A DNA stretch of 50,583 bases from NCBI GenBank assembly GCA_964632945.1, contig CAZWCX010000045.1:1-50583 (forward strand), read 5' to 3'. The position numbers and the translations under genes are program-made. The notes under the pieces were generated by a model that worked only from the letters and a program-made list of their open reading frames with translations, was not told the origin of the DNA and searched no databases. This document shows positions 6,501-14,921 of this stretch, in pieces; the stretch's first letter is position 1; each line of letters starts with the position of its first letter. Source of the stretch: CAZWCX01 sp964632945. GTDB lineage: Bacteria; Planctomycetota; MHYJ01; WSZJ01; CAZWCX01.

Positions 6501-8447
6501 TCGGTGTGGATGCACGTCCTGGTCCGCACGTGGCCGCGGGAGACCGACACCCCCGCGGCATTCGCCGCCGCGGCCCGGGCGGAGTGCTTCCCGGACGCGC
6601 GCCTGGTCGAATTGTCGCTCGCCGCCCCCCAGTGGATGGATCACGCGGAACGGGCCCTCGGCTGGGAAGGCTTCGCCGACGCCGCCGGCTGGGTGCTCGC
6701 GCACGCCGGCGCGGCCTGGGAAACGCCCGACCCCGCGGATCGCGCCTTGCAGCGCGCGCGGATGGCCGGGCGCACCTCCCTGTCGATCGCCGACCTCCGC
6801 GACGGGGCCGTGGACACGGCGTGGTTCCGCCGCGCCCATGCGGCCCTCGGCGCGGAACGTTGGCAGGTCCTGATGAACGCCGCCCGTTATGCGTCCGCCT
6901 CCGCCGGTCACAAGCGCGCGCAACAATACGCGGACGCACTGCTCGGCCGGGTCTCGGTCGCTGCCCTCACCCGCCGGATCGCGGAGCGCCGGCACGCCGA
7001 CTCCGTGCGCGCGCTCGGACTGGTCCCGCTGGCGACGGACCCGGCCGGGTCCGCCGACCGGCTCGCGCGCTGGCGGACGATCCGGGAGTTCCTGCGGACC
7101 TCCCGACCCTTCGGCTCGCGACGTCGGGAGAGCGAACGCCGCGCCGGCATGATCGCCCTCGAGAACCTCGCGCGGACGGCCGGGTTTCCCGACGCCCTCC
7201 GCCTGGAATGGGCGCAGGAGGCCGAATCGGTCGCGGATCTGGCCGCGGGCCCGCTGGAGGTGAAGACGGGAGAGGTGGAGGTCACGCTGGCCCTCGACGC
7301 GGAGGCTCGCGCGTCGTTCACGGCCGCCGTCCGCGGCCGCGCCGTCAAGGGGCTTCCCGCCGCAGCCCGACGCGACCCCCGTGTCGCCGAACTCCTCCGG
7401 CGCAAGGCCGACCTGCAGCGCCAGACCGCGCGCATTCGCGCCGCGCTCGAGGAGTCGATGGTCCGCGGCGACACGTTCGACGGCACCGAGTTGCGCACCC
7501 TCCTTTCCTGCCCCGTCTTCGGCTCTCCCCTGGAGCGGCTGGTGCTGGTCGGAGAAGGAGCGCTCGGCTACCCGATCCATGCGGGTCGCGCCCTCGTCGA
7601 CGCCCAAGGCCGCACTGCCCCGGTCGGCGCCGGGGACCGGCTCCGCATCGCCCACCCCCTCGACCTGCTCGCCGCGCGGACCTGGACGGACTGGCAGCGC
7701 GACTGCTTCGCCCGGGAACGCGTGCAACCGTTCAAGCAGGTGTTCCGCGAACTCTACCCGCTCACGGCGTCCGAACGCGCTGCGGGGCTGCGCTCCCTGC
7801 GGTACGCCGGCCACCAGGTGGAACCGCGCCGCGCCCTGGCCCTCCTGGGCGGCCGCGGGTGGATCACGGATCCCGACCTGGGGGTGCGCCGTTCCTTCCC
7901 CGTCGAGGGGATCGTCGCCTGGTTGGGATTCGCCCAGGCCTTCTGCACCCCGGCCGACGTCGAAGGCCTCACCCTGGAGGCGGTCGGATTCGCGCGCCGG
8001 ACCGACGGGGTCGCAATCCCGCCCGCCGAGGTTCCTCCCCGCCTGTTCAGCGAGGTGATGCGGGACCTCGACCTCGTCGTCGCCGTCGCCCACCGCGGCG
8101 GCGTGGACCCGGAGGCGACCGCGTCCACCGTGGAAATGCGGGCCGCCCTCCTGCGCGAGACCTGCGCCCTCCTTCGTCTCGACAACGTCGAGGTGCGCCC
8201 CCCCCATGCCCGCGTCCGCGGAGCGCTCGCGGACTACACCGTCCACCTGGGGAGCGCCGTCGCCCACCGCCTCCCCGGCGGCATGTTGAACCTGGTCGCG
8301 GTCCACGGCCAGCATCGGGGCCGCCTCTTCCTCCCCTTCCGGGACGACGACCCCCGGACCGCCGAGGTCCTCTCCAAGGCCATCCTCCTCGCCCGCGATG
8401 AGGAGATCCGCGACCCCAACCTGCTCGTCCAGATCCGCGCGGAGTAG
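3504..8447 (+). CDS. Giant DUF4132/MolR-like alpha-solenoid protein
   Basis: Encodes 1647 residues from GTG at 3504, preceded by GGGAG and directly following the small gene; an in-frame ATG at 3360 would overlap that gene in another frame. The first ~600 residues are helical HEAT-like repeats (e.g. AAALLGNPDPRLRFAAAHLLGQLG). The C-terminal ~450 residues (PLERLVLVGEGALGYPIHAGRALVD, WTDWQRDCFARERVQPFKQVFRELYPL, SAVAHRLPGGMLNLVAVHGQHRG, FLPFRDDDPRTAEVLSKAILLA) match the end of DUF4132 proteins, the family of E. coli YehI/MolR. That family has no established biochemical activity and is often linked to WGR domains; I see no WGR domain here. No membrane segment or signal peptide is apparent. The fold and family are inferred from pattern recall, not a search. 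Confidence 0.75.
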   Translation: MLTPARAKAELERQRDPGDSARRLADAGRLPARAGAIARLLLCGDETGRRRIEPSRRCAAAEDAVGRLDALDADGRRLAFRAVFGDLTPWVEGAWAILRAGPYPVGFTRKAFRAPDRPDLTRRRRARWLEALRLETAGLPADPVWLAAWAPHLCADAPAGVGEPDAVSPLLAAAIDAGGPVGTAVFDTLLASARGEHETGAMGRHVLRALLLASRRDGWEFVERLLQSARRQEGLRQAILESADEAHPDAFRLLLDSIVEHGFARFSATVRAADTWLGLRWEAAAFGTVHRTLERVAALLDDPDARAAALAGGDPEPTYLALWSMAFRDAPAAVPAAAALLGNPDPRLRFAAAHLLGQLGVAEARAALRPALADPDLRVASRALAGFEADTAPADDDLYERLVRLRCRLPARPGSAPPLVWPWGGGLASAGAVLAILTRTLGRRSPDLLLAHRKQMDAPTRALLAGTLGLTRTLTPEGRAALFALAGDPSPGVRGHALRALAGRPPTPAEARALEARLNATSGSMRGAVLGLLAGQEDPEALHSAARLLGDGSPARRAAGLELLRLLAESGRDPEGCRRLVARHRRESAPLAPTEEKQIDAILARAPVPPSSRDAFGLLDPEGRAPVPEPAADRVRLATEAAVSFLESLDRWTHARRHVSVLHPGLLEPVPLGSLAETPRSPATPVRPAADDSAAIERELCAWFDGRADELRDPDGLEIVRAARLLRHRMRARPQRDRDALAAHYRTTGRPPRIRYPEPVRHLLEALLRLRPVPGADGFHLDLLETFLADLCPSPAALARSLDDEGSALHDVLAAVAPPAAGRAAHRDTAAFATRRFGLLRRLETAAAALPDRGGRAADPLPLFPETRNPRRRRFVDPEATLAAWEAGAATDHDLIDLWLGPRDPLAGGWHAWQQATRRPGSGAPGAAAHSTRLANLIDRCRRRVLEIELERGETPTAATPAVLVLPHTGGVDVLLRTLRLLAPDPLPRPSAAPDASRASVWMHVLVRTWPRETDTPAAFAAAARAECFPDARLVELSLAAPQWMDHAERALGWEGFADAAGWVLAHAGAAWETPDPADRALQRARMAGRTSLSIADLRDGAVDTAWFRRAHAALGAERWQVLMNAARYASASAGHKRAQQYADALLGRVSVAALTRRIAERRHADSVRALGLVPLATDPAGSADRLARWRTIREFLRTSRPFGSRRRESERRAGMIALENLARTAGFPDALRLEWAQEAESVADLAAGPLEVKTGEVEVTLALDAEARASFTAAVRGRAVKGLPAAARRDPRVAELLRRKADLQRQTARIRAALEESMVRGDTFDGTELRTLLSCPVFGSPLERLVLVGEGALGYPIHAGRALVDAQGRTAPVGAGDRLRIAHPLDLLAARTWTDWQRDCFARERVQPFKQVFRELYPLTASERAAGLRSLRYAGHQVEPRRALALLGGRGWITDPDLGVRRSFPVEGIVAWLGFAQAFCTPADVEGLTLEAVGFARRTDGVAIPPAEVPPRLFSEVMRDLDLVVAVAHRGGVDPEATASTVEMRAALLRETCALLRLDNVEVRPPHARVRGALADYTVHLGSAVAHRLPGGMLNLVAVHGQHRGRLFLPFRDDDPRTAEVLSKAILLARDEEIRDPNLLVQIRAE

Positions 8448-8457
8448 GGGCCGACAC

Positions 8458-8482
8458 GTGTTCAATTCCGAGCGTCGAACAC
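8458..8482. promoter_or_regulatory. Inverted repeat upstream of glutamine synthetase
   Basis: GTGTTC (8458-8463) and GAACAC (8477-8482) form an inverted repeat with 13 bases between. It abuts the -35 box of the next promoter. It could be an operator or the terminator stem of the upstream gene; there is no T-run. Confidence 0.3.
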
Positions 8483-8511
8483 TTGACGCCCGCCCGCGGA
8501 AACCGTAGAAC
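8483..8511 (+). promoter_or_regulatory. Promoter of the type III glutamine synthetase gene
   Basis: TTGACG (8483-8488), a 17-base spacer and TAGAAC (8506-8511) lie 74 bases before the ATG at 8586. Confidence 0.5.
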
Positions 8512-8585
8512 CCCCTGCTTCGAGCGGACCCGGGTCCCGTGGTTCCGGGCTCCGTTGGGAGACTTGGAGAGGAAGGAGTGCCCGA

Positions 8586-10781
8586 ATGTCCCCGTCCAAC
8601 CCGCGCTACGAGGCGATCCGAGCCATTGCCACGACGAAGCACACCCTCAATCGCGTAGATTTCCGCACCGTCCACCTCAAGGAGTTGTTCGGGAAGAACG
8701 TCTTCAGCGAAGAGGAACAGCGCGCCCGCCTGCCCAAGCAGGTGTTCCGCGCCCTGCTGCGGACCACACGCCAGGGTCAGTCGCTCGATCCGGCGATCGC
8801 CGACGTGGTCGCCAGCGCCATGAAGGACTGGGCGCTGGAGAAGGGGGCCACCCACTTCACCCACTGGTTCCAGCCCATGACCGGGCTTACGGCGGAAAAA
8901 CACGATTCCTTCCTGGCCCCGAGCGGGACCGGCGGAGCGATCGCGGAATTCTCCGGGCGTGAGCTGATCAAAGGCGAGCCGGATGCGTCGAGCTTCCCGT
9001 CCGGCGGCGTGCGCGCGACCTTCGAGGCGCGCGGCTACACGGCCTGGGACCCGAACAGCCCGGCCTTCATCATGGAGAGCCCGAACGGCTCGACCCTGGT
9101 CATCCCCACCGCCTTCCTGTCCTGGACCGGCGAGGCGCTGGACAAGAAGACCCCGCTGCTCCGCTCGATGGACATCCTGTCCGAGCAGGCCCTCCGCATC
9201 CTCCGCATCTTCGGCAACCGCGAGGCGCAGAAGGTATTCACCACCGTCGGTCCGGAGCAGGAGTACTTCCTGATCGACAAGAACTTCTTCTACGCCCGCC
9301 CCGATCTCCTGAATGCCGGGCGCACCCTGTTCGGCGCCAAGCCGCCCAAGGGGCAGGAATTGGAAGACCAGTACTTCGGCAGCATCCCGGAGCGTGTACT
9401 CGCCTGCATGGCCGAGGTCGAGGCCGAGCTCTTCAAGCTGGGCGTACCGGTCAAGACCCGCCACAACGAGGTCGCTCCCAGCCAGTATGAGATCGCGCCC
9501 ACGTTCGAGAACAGCAACCTGGCTACCGATCATCAGATGCTGACGATGGAAGTCCTGCGCAAGATCGCCGACCGGTACGGGCTGGCCTGCCTCATCCATG
9601 AAAAGCCGTTCGCCGGCATCAACGGGTCGGGCAAGCACAACAACTGGTCGATGGCGACCGACACGGGCGAGAATCTGCTCAATCCGGGGGACAACCCCCA
9701 CGACAACGCCCAGTTCATGGTCTTCTGCGTGGCGGTCTGCCGCGCGGTCGCGAAGTACCCCGAGCTGCTGCGAGTGTCGGTGGCGCAGGCGGCCAACGAC
9801 CACCGGCTGGGCGCCAACGAGGCCCCGCCGGCGATCATCTCGATCTTCCTGGGCGATCAGCTGCAGGACATCATGGATCAGATCGAGAAGGGCGGCGCCA
9901 AGTCCTCGAAGCAGGGGGGCATGCTGGAGATCGGCGTCACCACCCTGCCCAAGCTCCCGCGCGAGGCGGGCGACCGCAATCGCACGTCGCCGTTCGCGTT
10001 CACCGGCAACAAATTCGAGTTCCGCGCCGTGGGCGGGAGCCAGAGCGTGGCCTTCCCCAACACGGTCCTCAACACCATCGTCGCCGAATCGCTCGACTAC
10101 GTGGCGACGAATCTGGAGGCCGCCGTCAAGTCCGGCAAGGATTTGAATCGCGCCATCCAGGATCTGCTGCCGGCGATCATCAAGGAATCGAAGAAGGTAT
10201 TCTTCAACGGCGACGGCTACTCCGAGGAATGGCACCAGGAGGCCGAGCGGCGCGGTCTGCCCAATCTCCGCAACACGGTCGACGCGCTGCCGGTGATCAT
10301 GCGCCGGGACACCATCGAGCTGTTTGGCAAGTATCGCGTCCTCTCCGAGCGGGAGCTCAACAGCCGGATGCTGGTCCGCTACGAGCACTACATCAAGACG
10401 CTCCACGTCGAGGGCCAGCTCACCAGCATGATGGCGGGTCGCTACATTCTCCCGGCCGCGGTGCGCTGGCAGGGCCAGCTGGCCGATTCCTATTCGAAGG
10501 CGAAGGCCGCCCTCGGCGACGCGCCCGCGCTGGCGACCCAGCTCGAGCAGTTGAAGACGCTCGGCGGCGTGATCACCGAGTTCCAGAAGTCGATGGCGAG
10601 TCTGGAAAAGGCCCTGTCCCACCCCCATGAGGGAGACATCGACCGCCACGCGCGCAACATGCGCGACAGCGTCCTCCCCGCGATGAATGAGGTTCGGCGG
10701 CTGGGCGACCGCCTCGAGACCCTGGTGGCCGACGACCTGTGGCCGCTCCCGACCTACCGGGAAATGCTCTTCATCAAGTAA
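8586..10781 (+). CDS. glnN: Type III glutamine synthetase (GSIII)
   Basis: Encodes 731 residues, the usual GSIII length of about 720-730 and far longer than GSI/GSII at 350-470. ATG at 8586 follows GGAAGGAG. It makes glutamine from glutamate, ammonia and ATP in the cytosol. Typical GSIII blocks: THWFQPMTGLTAEKHDSF (about 96-113), FSGRELIKGEPDASSFPSGG, GPEQEYFLID, TRHNEVAPSQYEIAP and FAGINGSGKHNNWS, which hold metal and glutamate ligands. The C-terminal helical region is also typical. It has its own promoter, and no PII or second glutamine synthetase gene is nearby. Confidence 0.97.
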   Translation: MSPSNPRYEAIRAIATTKHTLNRVDFRTVHLKELFGKNVFSEEEQRARLPKQVFRALLRTTRQGQSLDPAIADVVASAMKDWALEKGATHFTHWFQPMTGLTAEKHDSFLAPSGTGGAIAEFSGRELIKGEPDASSFPSGGVRATFEARGYTAWDPNSPAFIMESPNGSTLVIPTAFLSWTGEALDKKTPLLRSMDILSEQALRILRIFGNREAQKVFTTVGPEQEYFLIDKNFFYARPDLLNAGRTLFGAKPPKGQELEDQYFGSIPERVLACMAEVEAELFKLGVPVKTRHNEVAPSQYEIAPTFENSNLATDHQMLTMEVLRKIADRYGLACLIHEKPFAGINGSGKHNNWSMATDTGENLLNPGDNPHDNAQFMVFCVAVCRAVAKYPELLRVSVAQAANDHRLGANEAPPAIISIFLGDQLQDIMDQIEKGGAKSSKQGGMLEIGVTTLPKLPREAGDRNRTSPFAFTGNKFEFRAVGGSQSVAFPNTVLNTIVAESLDYVATNLEAAVKSGKDLNRAIQDLLPAIIKESKKVFFNGDGYSEEWHQEAERRGLPNLRNTVDALPVIMRRDTIELFGKYRVLSERELNSRMLVRYEHYIKTLHVEGQLTSMMAGRYILPAAVRWQGQLADSYSKAKAALGDAPALATQLEQLKTLGGVITEFQKSMASLEKALSHPHEGDIDRHARNMRDSVLPAMNEVRRLGDRLETLVADDLWPLPTYREMLFIK

Positions 10782-10826
10782 GGCCCCCCACCGTCCGCCC
10801 GCGGGAGTCGGTCCACCCGGGCCGCC

Positions 10827-10848
10827 CCCGCGGGTGACGGCGGGTTTT
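10827..10848 (+). terminator. Possible intrinsic terminator of the glutamine synthetase gene
   Basis: CCCGC (10827-10831) and GCGGG (10840-10844) form a 5-bp stem followed by TTTT, 45 bases after the stop. The stem is short, so this is tentative. The rest of the gap 10782-11123 shows no gene. Confidence 0.35.
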
Positions 10849-11052
10849 CGACGAACGGGACTCGGCCCGCCCCGCCTCCGGGACTTCCCCGGGCCCCGCG
10901 GACTCCGACCGCGAGGCGGCAAATCCCCGGCTCGGCCCCGTGCTGCCGTTCGAGTTCCCCGGCGACCCGCTTCGCACGGGCCGAGTTCGGGCCGAACCCT
11001 CCGCACTCCCGCTCCCCCACCGGAACCGGGCGCAGCTCGACGCACCGGCGGC

Positions 11053-11082
11053 TTGACCGCCTCCCCCGGGGAGGACTACCAT
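11053..11082 (+). promoter_or_regulatory. Candidate promoter of the exported HEAT protein
   Basis: TTGACC (11053-11058), an 18-base spacer and TACCAT (11077-11082) lie 41 bases before the ATG at 11124. Confidence 0.4.
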
Positions 11083-11123
11083 GCGGGCCGGAATGGCCGG
11101 AACCGAACGGGAGGACTCCGCGG

Positions 11124-12578
11124 ATGTCGCGTCACGTTCTCTGGATCTGCCTCGTGTCGTGGTGCGCGTGGGGGTCGCCCGCGTTCGGACGCGAGGATTG
11201 GACCGCCCGGCTGGAGGCGCTGCGAACGAAAGACGAGCTCGCGCGGGACCGGGCCGTGGACGCCCTCGCCGCGCTCGGCGCCGATGCGGTGCCGCACCTG
11301 CAGGAGGCCTTGAAGCACGAGGACGCGCGCGTGCGCGGGGGCGCGGCGAGGGCGCTCGGCCGCCTCGGCGCGGCGGCCACGTCCGCCCTCGAGGCGATGG
11401 CGTCGATGTACCGCGGGGATGCGGACCTCGGAGCGCGGGCGGAAGCCGCGCGGGGCCTGGGAGGACTGGGGAAGCCCGCGCTGGGGGTGCTGATGGAAGG
11501 CGCGAAGGATTCGGACGTCTTTGCCCGCCGTGCGGCGCTGGCCGCTCTGGGCGACCTCGGCGCGGATGCGGCGCCTGCCGTGCCGGCCCTGTTGGTCGCG
11601 CTTCAGGACGGTCATCGCGATACCCGATCGGCCGCGTACGTCGGCCTGACCCGGATCGGCGCGCCCGCCGCCGAAGGCGTCCGCAGCCTGCTCTCCGCGC
11701 CGGACCGGACCGCGCAATGCATGGCCGCCTGCGTGCTGGCCGCGCTGGGATCCGACACGGAAGCGGTCGTGCCGGTGCTCGTCGCGGCCCTGACCCAGGA
11801 CGATCAACGCTCCGACGCCATCCATGCCCTCGGGGCCGTCGGCGCCGCGGCGATTCCCGCCCTCGCCGGAGCCTTGCAGTCCGAAGACGTCAAGGTGCGC
11901 CGCACCGCCGCCCAGGCGTTGGGACGGATCGCGCGCACGACCCCGGCCGCCCTGCACCCGCTCGTCGACGCCGTGATCGATCGCCAGGAGGAGGTGCGTT
12001 CCACCGCGGCGCGGGCGCTCGGTCAGCTCGGCGCGGCCGCGAAAGACGCCGTCGCCGACCTGGTCGAAGTCCTGGCGGGCGATCCGCGGCCGGATGTCCG
12101 CAAGTGGGTCGTCAGCGCGCTGGGCGAGATCGGGCCCGTGGCCACGCTCGCGACCCCCACCCTGATCGCCGAACTCCACCGCCGCGCGCCTCCGGATCCG
12201 ACCCGGCCGGGGGAAGACCTGCTGGCTCGCGCCGCCCGCGCCGCCGCCGCCCGCGCGCTGGGACAGATCGCCGCGGATGCCGATCACGCGGTGCCCGCCC
12301 TCGCCCAGGCGTTGGCCGGCGACGAACTCGAGTCCCGCCTGGAGTCCGCGTGGGCGCTCGGCCGCTTCGGACCCGCCGCGAAGTCTGCCGTGCCGGCGCT
12401 CATCCAGGCCCTGCGCGACCCCAACGGCGAGGTCGCCGGACGCGCGGCGGAGGCCCTCGGGGAGATCGGCCCCGAGGCCCGGGAAGCCCTGCCCGCCCTG
12501 GCGGAATTGGAGCGCCGAGACGACCCGTTCAGTTCCGTCAAGGCCGCGGAGGCGCAGGACCGCATCGAAGGCAAGTAG
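11124..12578 (+). CDS. Exported HEAT-repeat protein
   Basis: Encodes 484 residues. ATG at 11124 follows GGGAGGA. Residues 1-22 look like a signal peptide (VLWICLVSWCAWGSPAFG, cleavage near AFG-RE). The rest is about 12 regular HEAT/PBS-lyase-type repeats of about 33-38 residues with the recurring pattern A-A-x-A-L-G-x-L-G (e.g. VRGGAARALGRLGAAA, VRSTAARALGQLGAAA, VAGRAAEALGEIGPEA). Such proteins are protein-binding scaffolds and are common in Planctomycetota. It is likely periplasmic. No enzymatic motif is seen. It stands alone between glutamine synthetase and the DUF1549 gene. Confidence 0.85.
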   Translation: MSRHVLWICLVSWCAWGSPAFGREDWTARLEALRTKDELARDRAVDALAALGADAVPHLQEALKHEDARVRGGAARALGRLGAAATSALEAMASMYRGDADLGARAEAARGLGGLGKPALGVLMEGAKDSDVFARRAALAALGDLGADAAPAVPALLVALQDGHRDTRSAAYVGLTRIGAPAAEGVRSLLSAPDRTAQCMAACVLAALGSDTEAVVPVLVAALTQDDQRSDAIHALGAVGAAAIPALAGALQSEDVKVRRTAAQALGRIARTTPAALHPLVDAVIDRQEEVRSTAARALGQLGAAAKDAVADLVEVLAGDPRPDVRKWVVSALGEIGPVATLATPTLIAELHRRAPPDPTRPGEDLLARAARAAAARALGQIAADADHAVPALAQALAGDELESRLESAWALGRFGPAAKSAVPALIQALRDPNGEVAGRAAEALGEIGPEAREALPALAELERRDDPFSSVKAAEAQDRIEGK

Positions 12579-12626
12579 TCGCAAGCCGCCCGGACGCCAG
12601 GCCGGAGCCGGAGCCCTCCGGGTCCC

Positions 12627-12666
12627 GGTCCCGGGAGTTCGGCCCCACCGGCCTCTACCCGGGACC
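12627..12666. other. Hairpin-forming inverted repeat after the HEAT gene
   Basis: GGTCCCGGG (12627-12635) and CCCGGGACC (12658-12666) are perfect 9-base arms around a 22-base loop, 49 bases after the HEAT stop. There is no T-run. Nothing else is evident in the gap 12579-12994. Confidence 0.35.
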
Positions 12667-12994
12667 CGGGCGGAATCCCCCAAGGTCTCCCCACCCGTTC
12701 CCCCGCGACCTCCCCGGGCCGGACGGAGCTTCCCTATCCGGCTTGGCACAAAGAGGTTCCAGCGTAGCACAAAATGACAAACCGGTGCGGAACCTCCCCC
12801 GATCTCGCGGGTTTCTACCCTGGTAATCGGTACCGCTCCCACGGCTACGGCCACGGGAATGCCCCGGGCACAATCGAGCGGGCGCAGGGACGGCGCTCCC
12901 CGCATTCCCAGACGCGGACCCGGGTTCCCGCCGACCTCCAACCGTCGGGCGCACCATCCCCTCGAGTCACCGTTCCAGTGGGAGTCCGTGGACC

Positions 12995-14746
12995 ATGTCC
13001 AGTTTGCAACCGCGCTCGGCGAGTCTCCTCCTTCCGGTGGCCGCCTTCGTCGCCGCCTTGGCCGCCTTCGTCCCGTGGCAGGACAGTCGGGCGGAAGACC
13101 GCACCAGTCGCACGGTCGACAAGCTGGACTTGTCGATGTCGGCGGAGATCGACCGCGAAGTCGAGTCGATGTGGCAGGAAAAGGGCCTGAAGCCCTCGCC
13201 CCTGAGCGAGGACGCCGAGTTCCTGCGGCGGGTGACGCTCGACCTGACCGGCAGCATTCCCGGGCCGGACGAGGTGGTTGCCTTCCTCAAGGACCGCCGC
13301 GCGGACAAGCGCACCCGCAAGATCGATGAACTGATCGCGCGCGAATCGTACGGCGAGCACTTCGGCATCGTCTGGATGCAGATCCTGATGGGGAACGACC
13401 TGGTCGCGCGGGCCGCGGGCGGCGGAAAGATCCACCCCTGGCTCGTCGATGCCTTCAACCAGAACATGCCGTACGACCGCTTCGTGCGCGAGCTGCTGAC
13501 GGCGGAAGGCGTGACCAGCGACGTCGGTCCGACCAGCTTCATGCTGCGCTTCGACATGCAGATGGGGGCCATCGAGGCCGCGGCGATCACGTCGCGGTTG
13601 TTCCTCGGCGTGCAGATCCAGTGCGCGCAATGCCACAACCACCCGTACGAGAAGTGGACGCAGGACCAGTTCCACCAGACGGCCGCGTTCTTCGCCCGCC
13701 TGCGCCGCTCGCGCCTCATGGACGGCGATGGCAAGCGCCAGGGATTCGTCGTGCGCGAAGATCTGCGCGGCAGCTACAACATGCCGGACACGACGCCGCC
13801 GCGTCGCATGGAGCCGATCTACCTGACCGGAGAGAAGGGGGATGCCCGTCCGGGCGTCAACCTGCGGAAGGAGTTCTCCACCTGGATGACCGATCGGGAG
13901 AATCCGTGGTTCGCCCGGATGATCGTCAATCGGTACTGGGCGCTCTTCATGGGTCGCGGACTGGTCGATCCGATCGACGACTTCGGGGAGTCGAACCCGC
14001 CGACCCACCCCGATTTGCTGAACAAACTCGCGTCGGACTTCGTCGCCAAGGGGTATGACCTGAAGTACCTGTGCCGCGTGATCGCCAACTCGCGCGCGTA
14101 CCAGCTCTCCAGCGTGCCCAATGCCTCCAACCAGGAGGACAAGAAATACTACTCGCACTTCCGGCTGCGCCCGCTGTCGCCCGAGCAATTGCTGAACTCG
14201 CTCGTGACCGCCTCCGGGCTGTCGGACCAGGGCACGCGCATGAACCGGGAACAACTGGCGGCCCTCCGGCTCCAGATCCTGCAGCGTTTCGTCTTCGTGT
14301 TCGGCAACGACGAGGGCGAGGAGGCCGTCAGTTTCGAGGGAACCATCCCGCAGGCCCTCATGATGCTGAACGGCAAGCTCTCCAACGACGCGATCCGCGC
14401 CGCGTCCGATCTCAACGTCGACCGGATCCTCGAGGAGATCAGTCAGCCGGCCCTGCGGATCGAGGCCATGTTCCTGACCGCCCTCGGGCGGCACCCGACC
14501 TCCGAGGAGACCAAGTTCTACGCCGCCTATGCGCAGAAGTACGCCAACGTCCGCGTTCCCGAGGGGAATGACCAGTCGGTCCAGGGACTGAACCGGCTCA
14601 ACCAGGGAGGGCCGGGCCGCGGGGACGGCGGGGCGCGCCGGAAGGAGCCCGTCGCCCGACGCGGCAAGAACATCCCCGGCGCCGTCGCCTACGAGGATGT
14701 CTTCTGGGCGCTCCTGAACAGCACCGAGTTCCGCTTCAACCACTGA
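12995..14746 (+). CDS. DUF1549/DUF1553 planctomycete cytochrome-like protein (short form)
   Basis: Encodes 583 residues. ATG at 12995 lies 10 bases after GGGAG. A signal peptide or anchor covers about 8-34 (LLLPVAAFVAALAAFVPW). The DUF1549 domain (about 45-235) has FLRRVTLDLTGSIPGPDEV and the motif CAQCHNH, a CxxCH haem-c-type sequence. DUF1553 follows (about 305-570: ENPWFARMIVNRYWALFMGRGLVDPIDDFG, LRPLSPEQLLNSL). Canonical members are often 700-1100 residues with an N-terminal PSCyt1 domain or a concanavalin-like insert; both are missing here. The biochemical role of the family is unsettled. It almost always pairs with DUF1501, as here. Confidence 0.93.
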   Translation: MSSLQPRSASLLLPVAAFVAALAAFVPWQDSRAEDRTSRTVDKLDLSMSAEIDREVESMWQEKGLKPSPLSEDAEFLRRVTLDLTGSIPGPDEVVAFLKDRRADKRTRKIDELIARESYGEHFGIVWMQILMGNDLVARAAGGGKIHPWLVDAFNQNMPYDRFVRELLTAEGVTSDVGPTSFMLRFDMQMGAIEAAAITSRLFLGVQIQCAQCHNHPYEKWTQDQFHQTAAFFARLRRSRLMDGDGKRQGFVVREDLRGSYNMPDTTPPRRMEPIYLTGEKGDARPGVNLRKEFSTWMTDRENPWFARMIVNRYWALFMGRGLVDPIDDFGESNPPTHPDLLNKLASDFVAKGYDLKYLCRVIANSRAYQLSSVPNASNQEDKKYYSHFRLRPLSPEQLLNSLVTASGLSDQGTRMNREQLAALRLQILQRFVFVFGNDEGEEAVSFEGTIPQALMMLNGKLSNDAIRAASDLNVDRILEEISQPALRIEAMFLTALGRHPTSEETKFYAAYAQKYANVRVPEGNDQSVQGLNRLNQGGPGRGDGGARRKEPVARRGKNIPGAVAYEDVFWALLNSTEFRFNH

Positions 14747-14820
14747 TGGGGCTTCACTCTTGATCTCTTAGGCTGCTCCGGTCGATTTCGCGCCGGGCTC
14801 CGTTGCTCGTCCTCGTCGAT

Positions 14821-14873
14821 GCGCCGGAGGATCGCCTCGACCGAACCCACGATCTCAAGAAGGAAGAGCCACC
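14821..14873. repeat. Diverged dispersed repeat, copy B
   Basis: Bases 14831-14871 match window positions 10-50 at 36 of 41 bases. It sits in the 175-bp gap between the DUF1549 and DUF1501 genes. On the minus strand it can be read as WWLFLLEIVGSVEAILRRID, similar to the frame in copy A, with conservative differences. Confidence 0.5.
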
Positions 14874-14921
14874 AGGCTTCCGTGCGGGCCGCCCCCGCGC
14901 CCGACTTAGAGGAGAGACCCC

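Noticed and set aside
4721..11045. Very long shadow frames (plus 4721-8401; minus 4995-11045, 2016 residues)
   Set aside because: In GC-rich DNA stop codons are rare in other frames. The composition is Arg/Pro/Gly-rich without domains, and they overlap DUF4132 and glutamine synthetase genes with clear homology.
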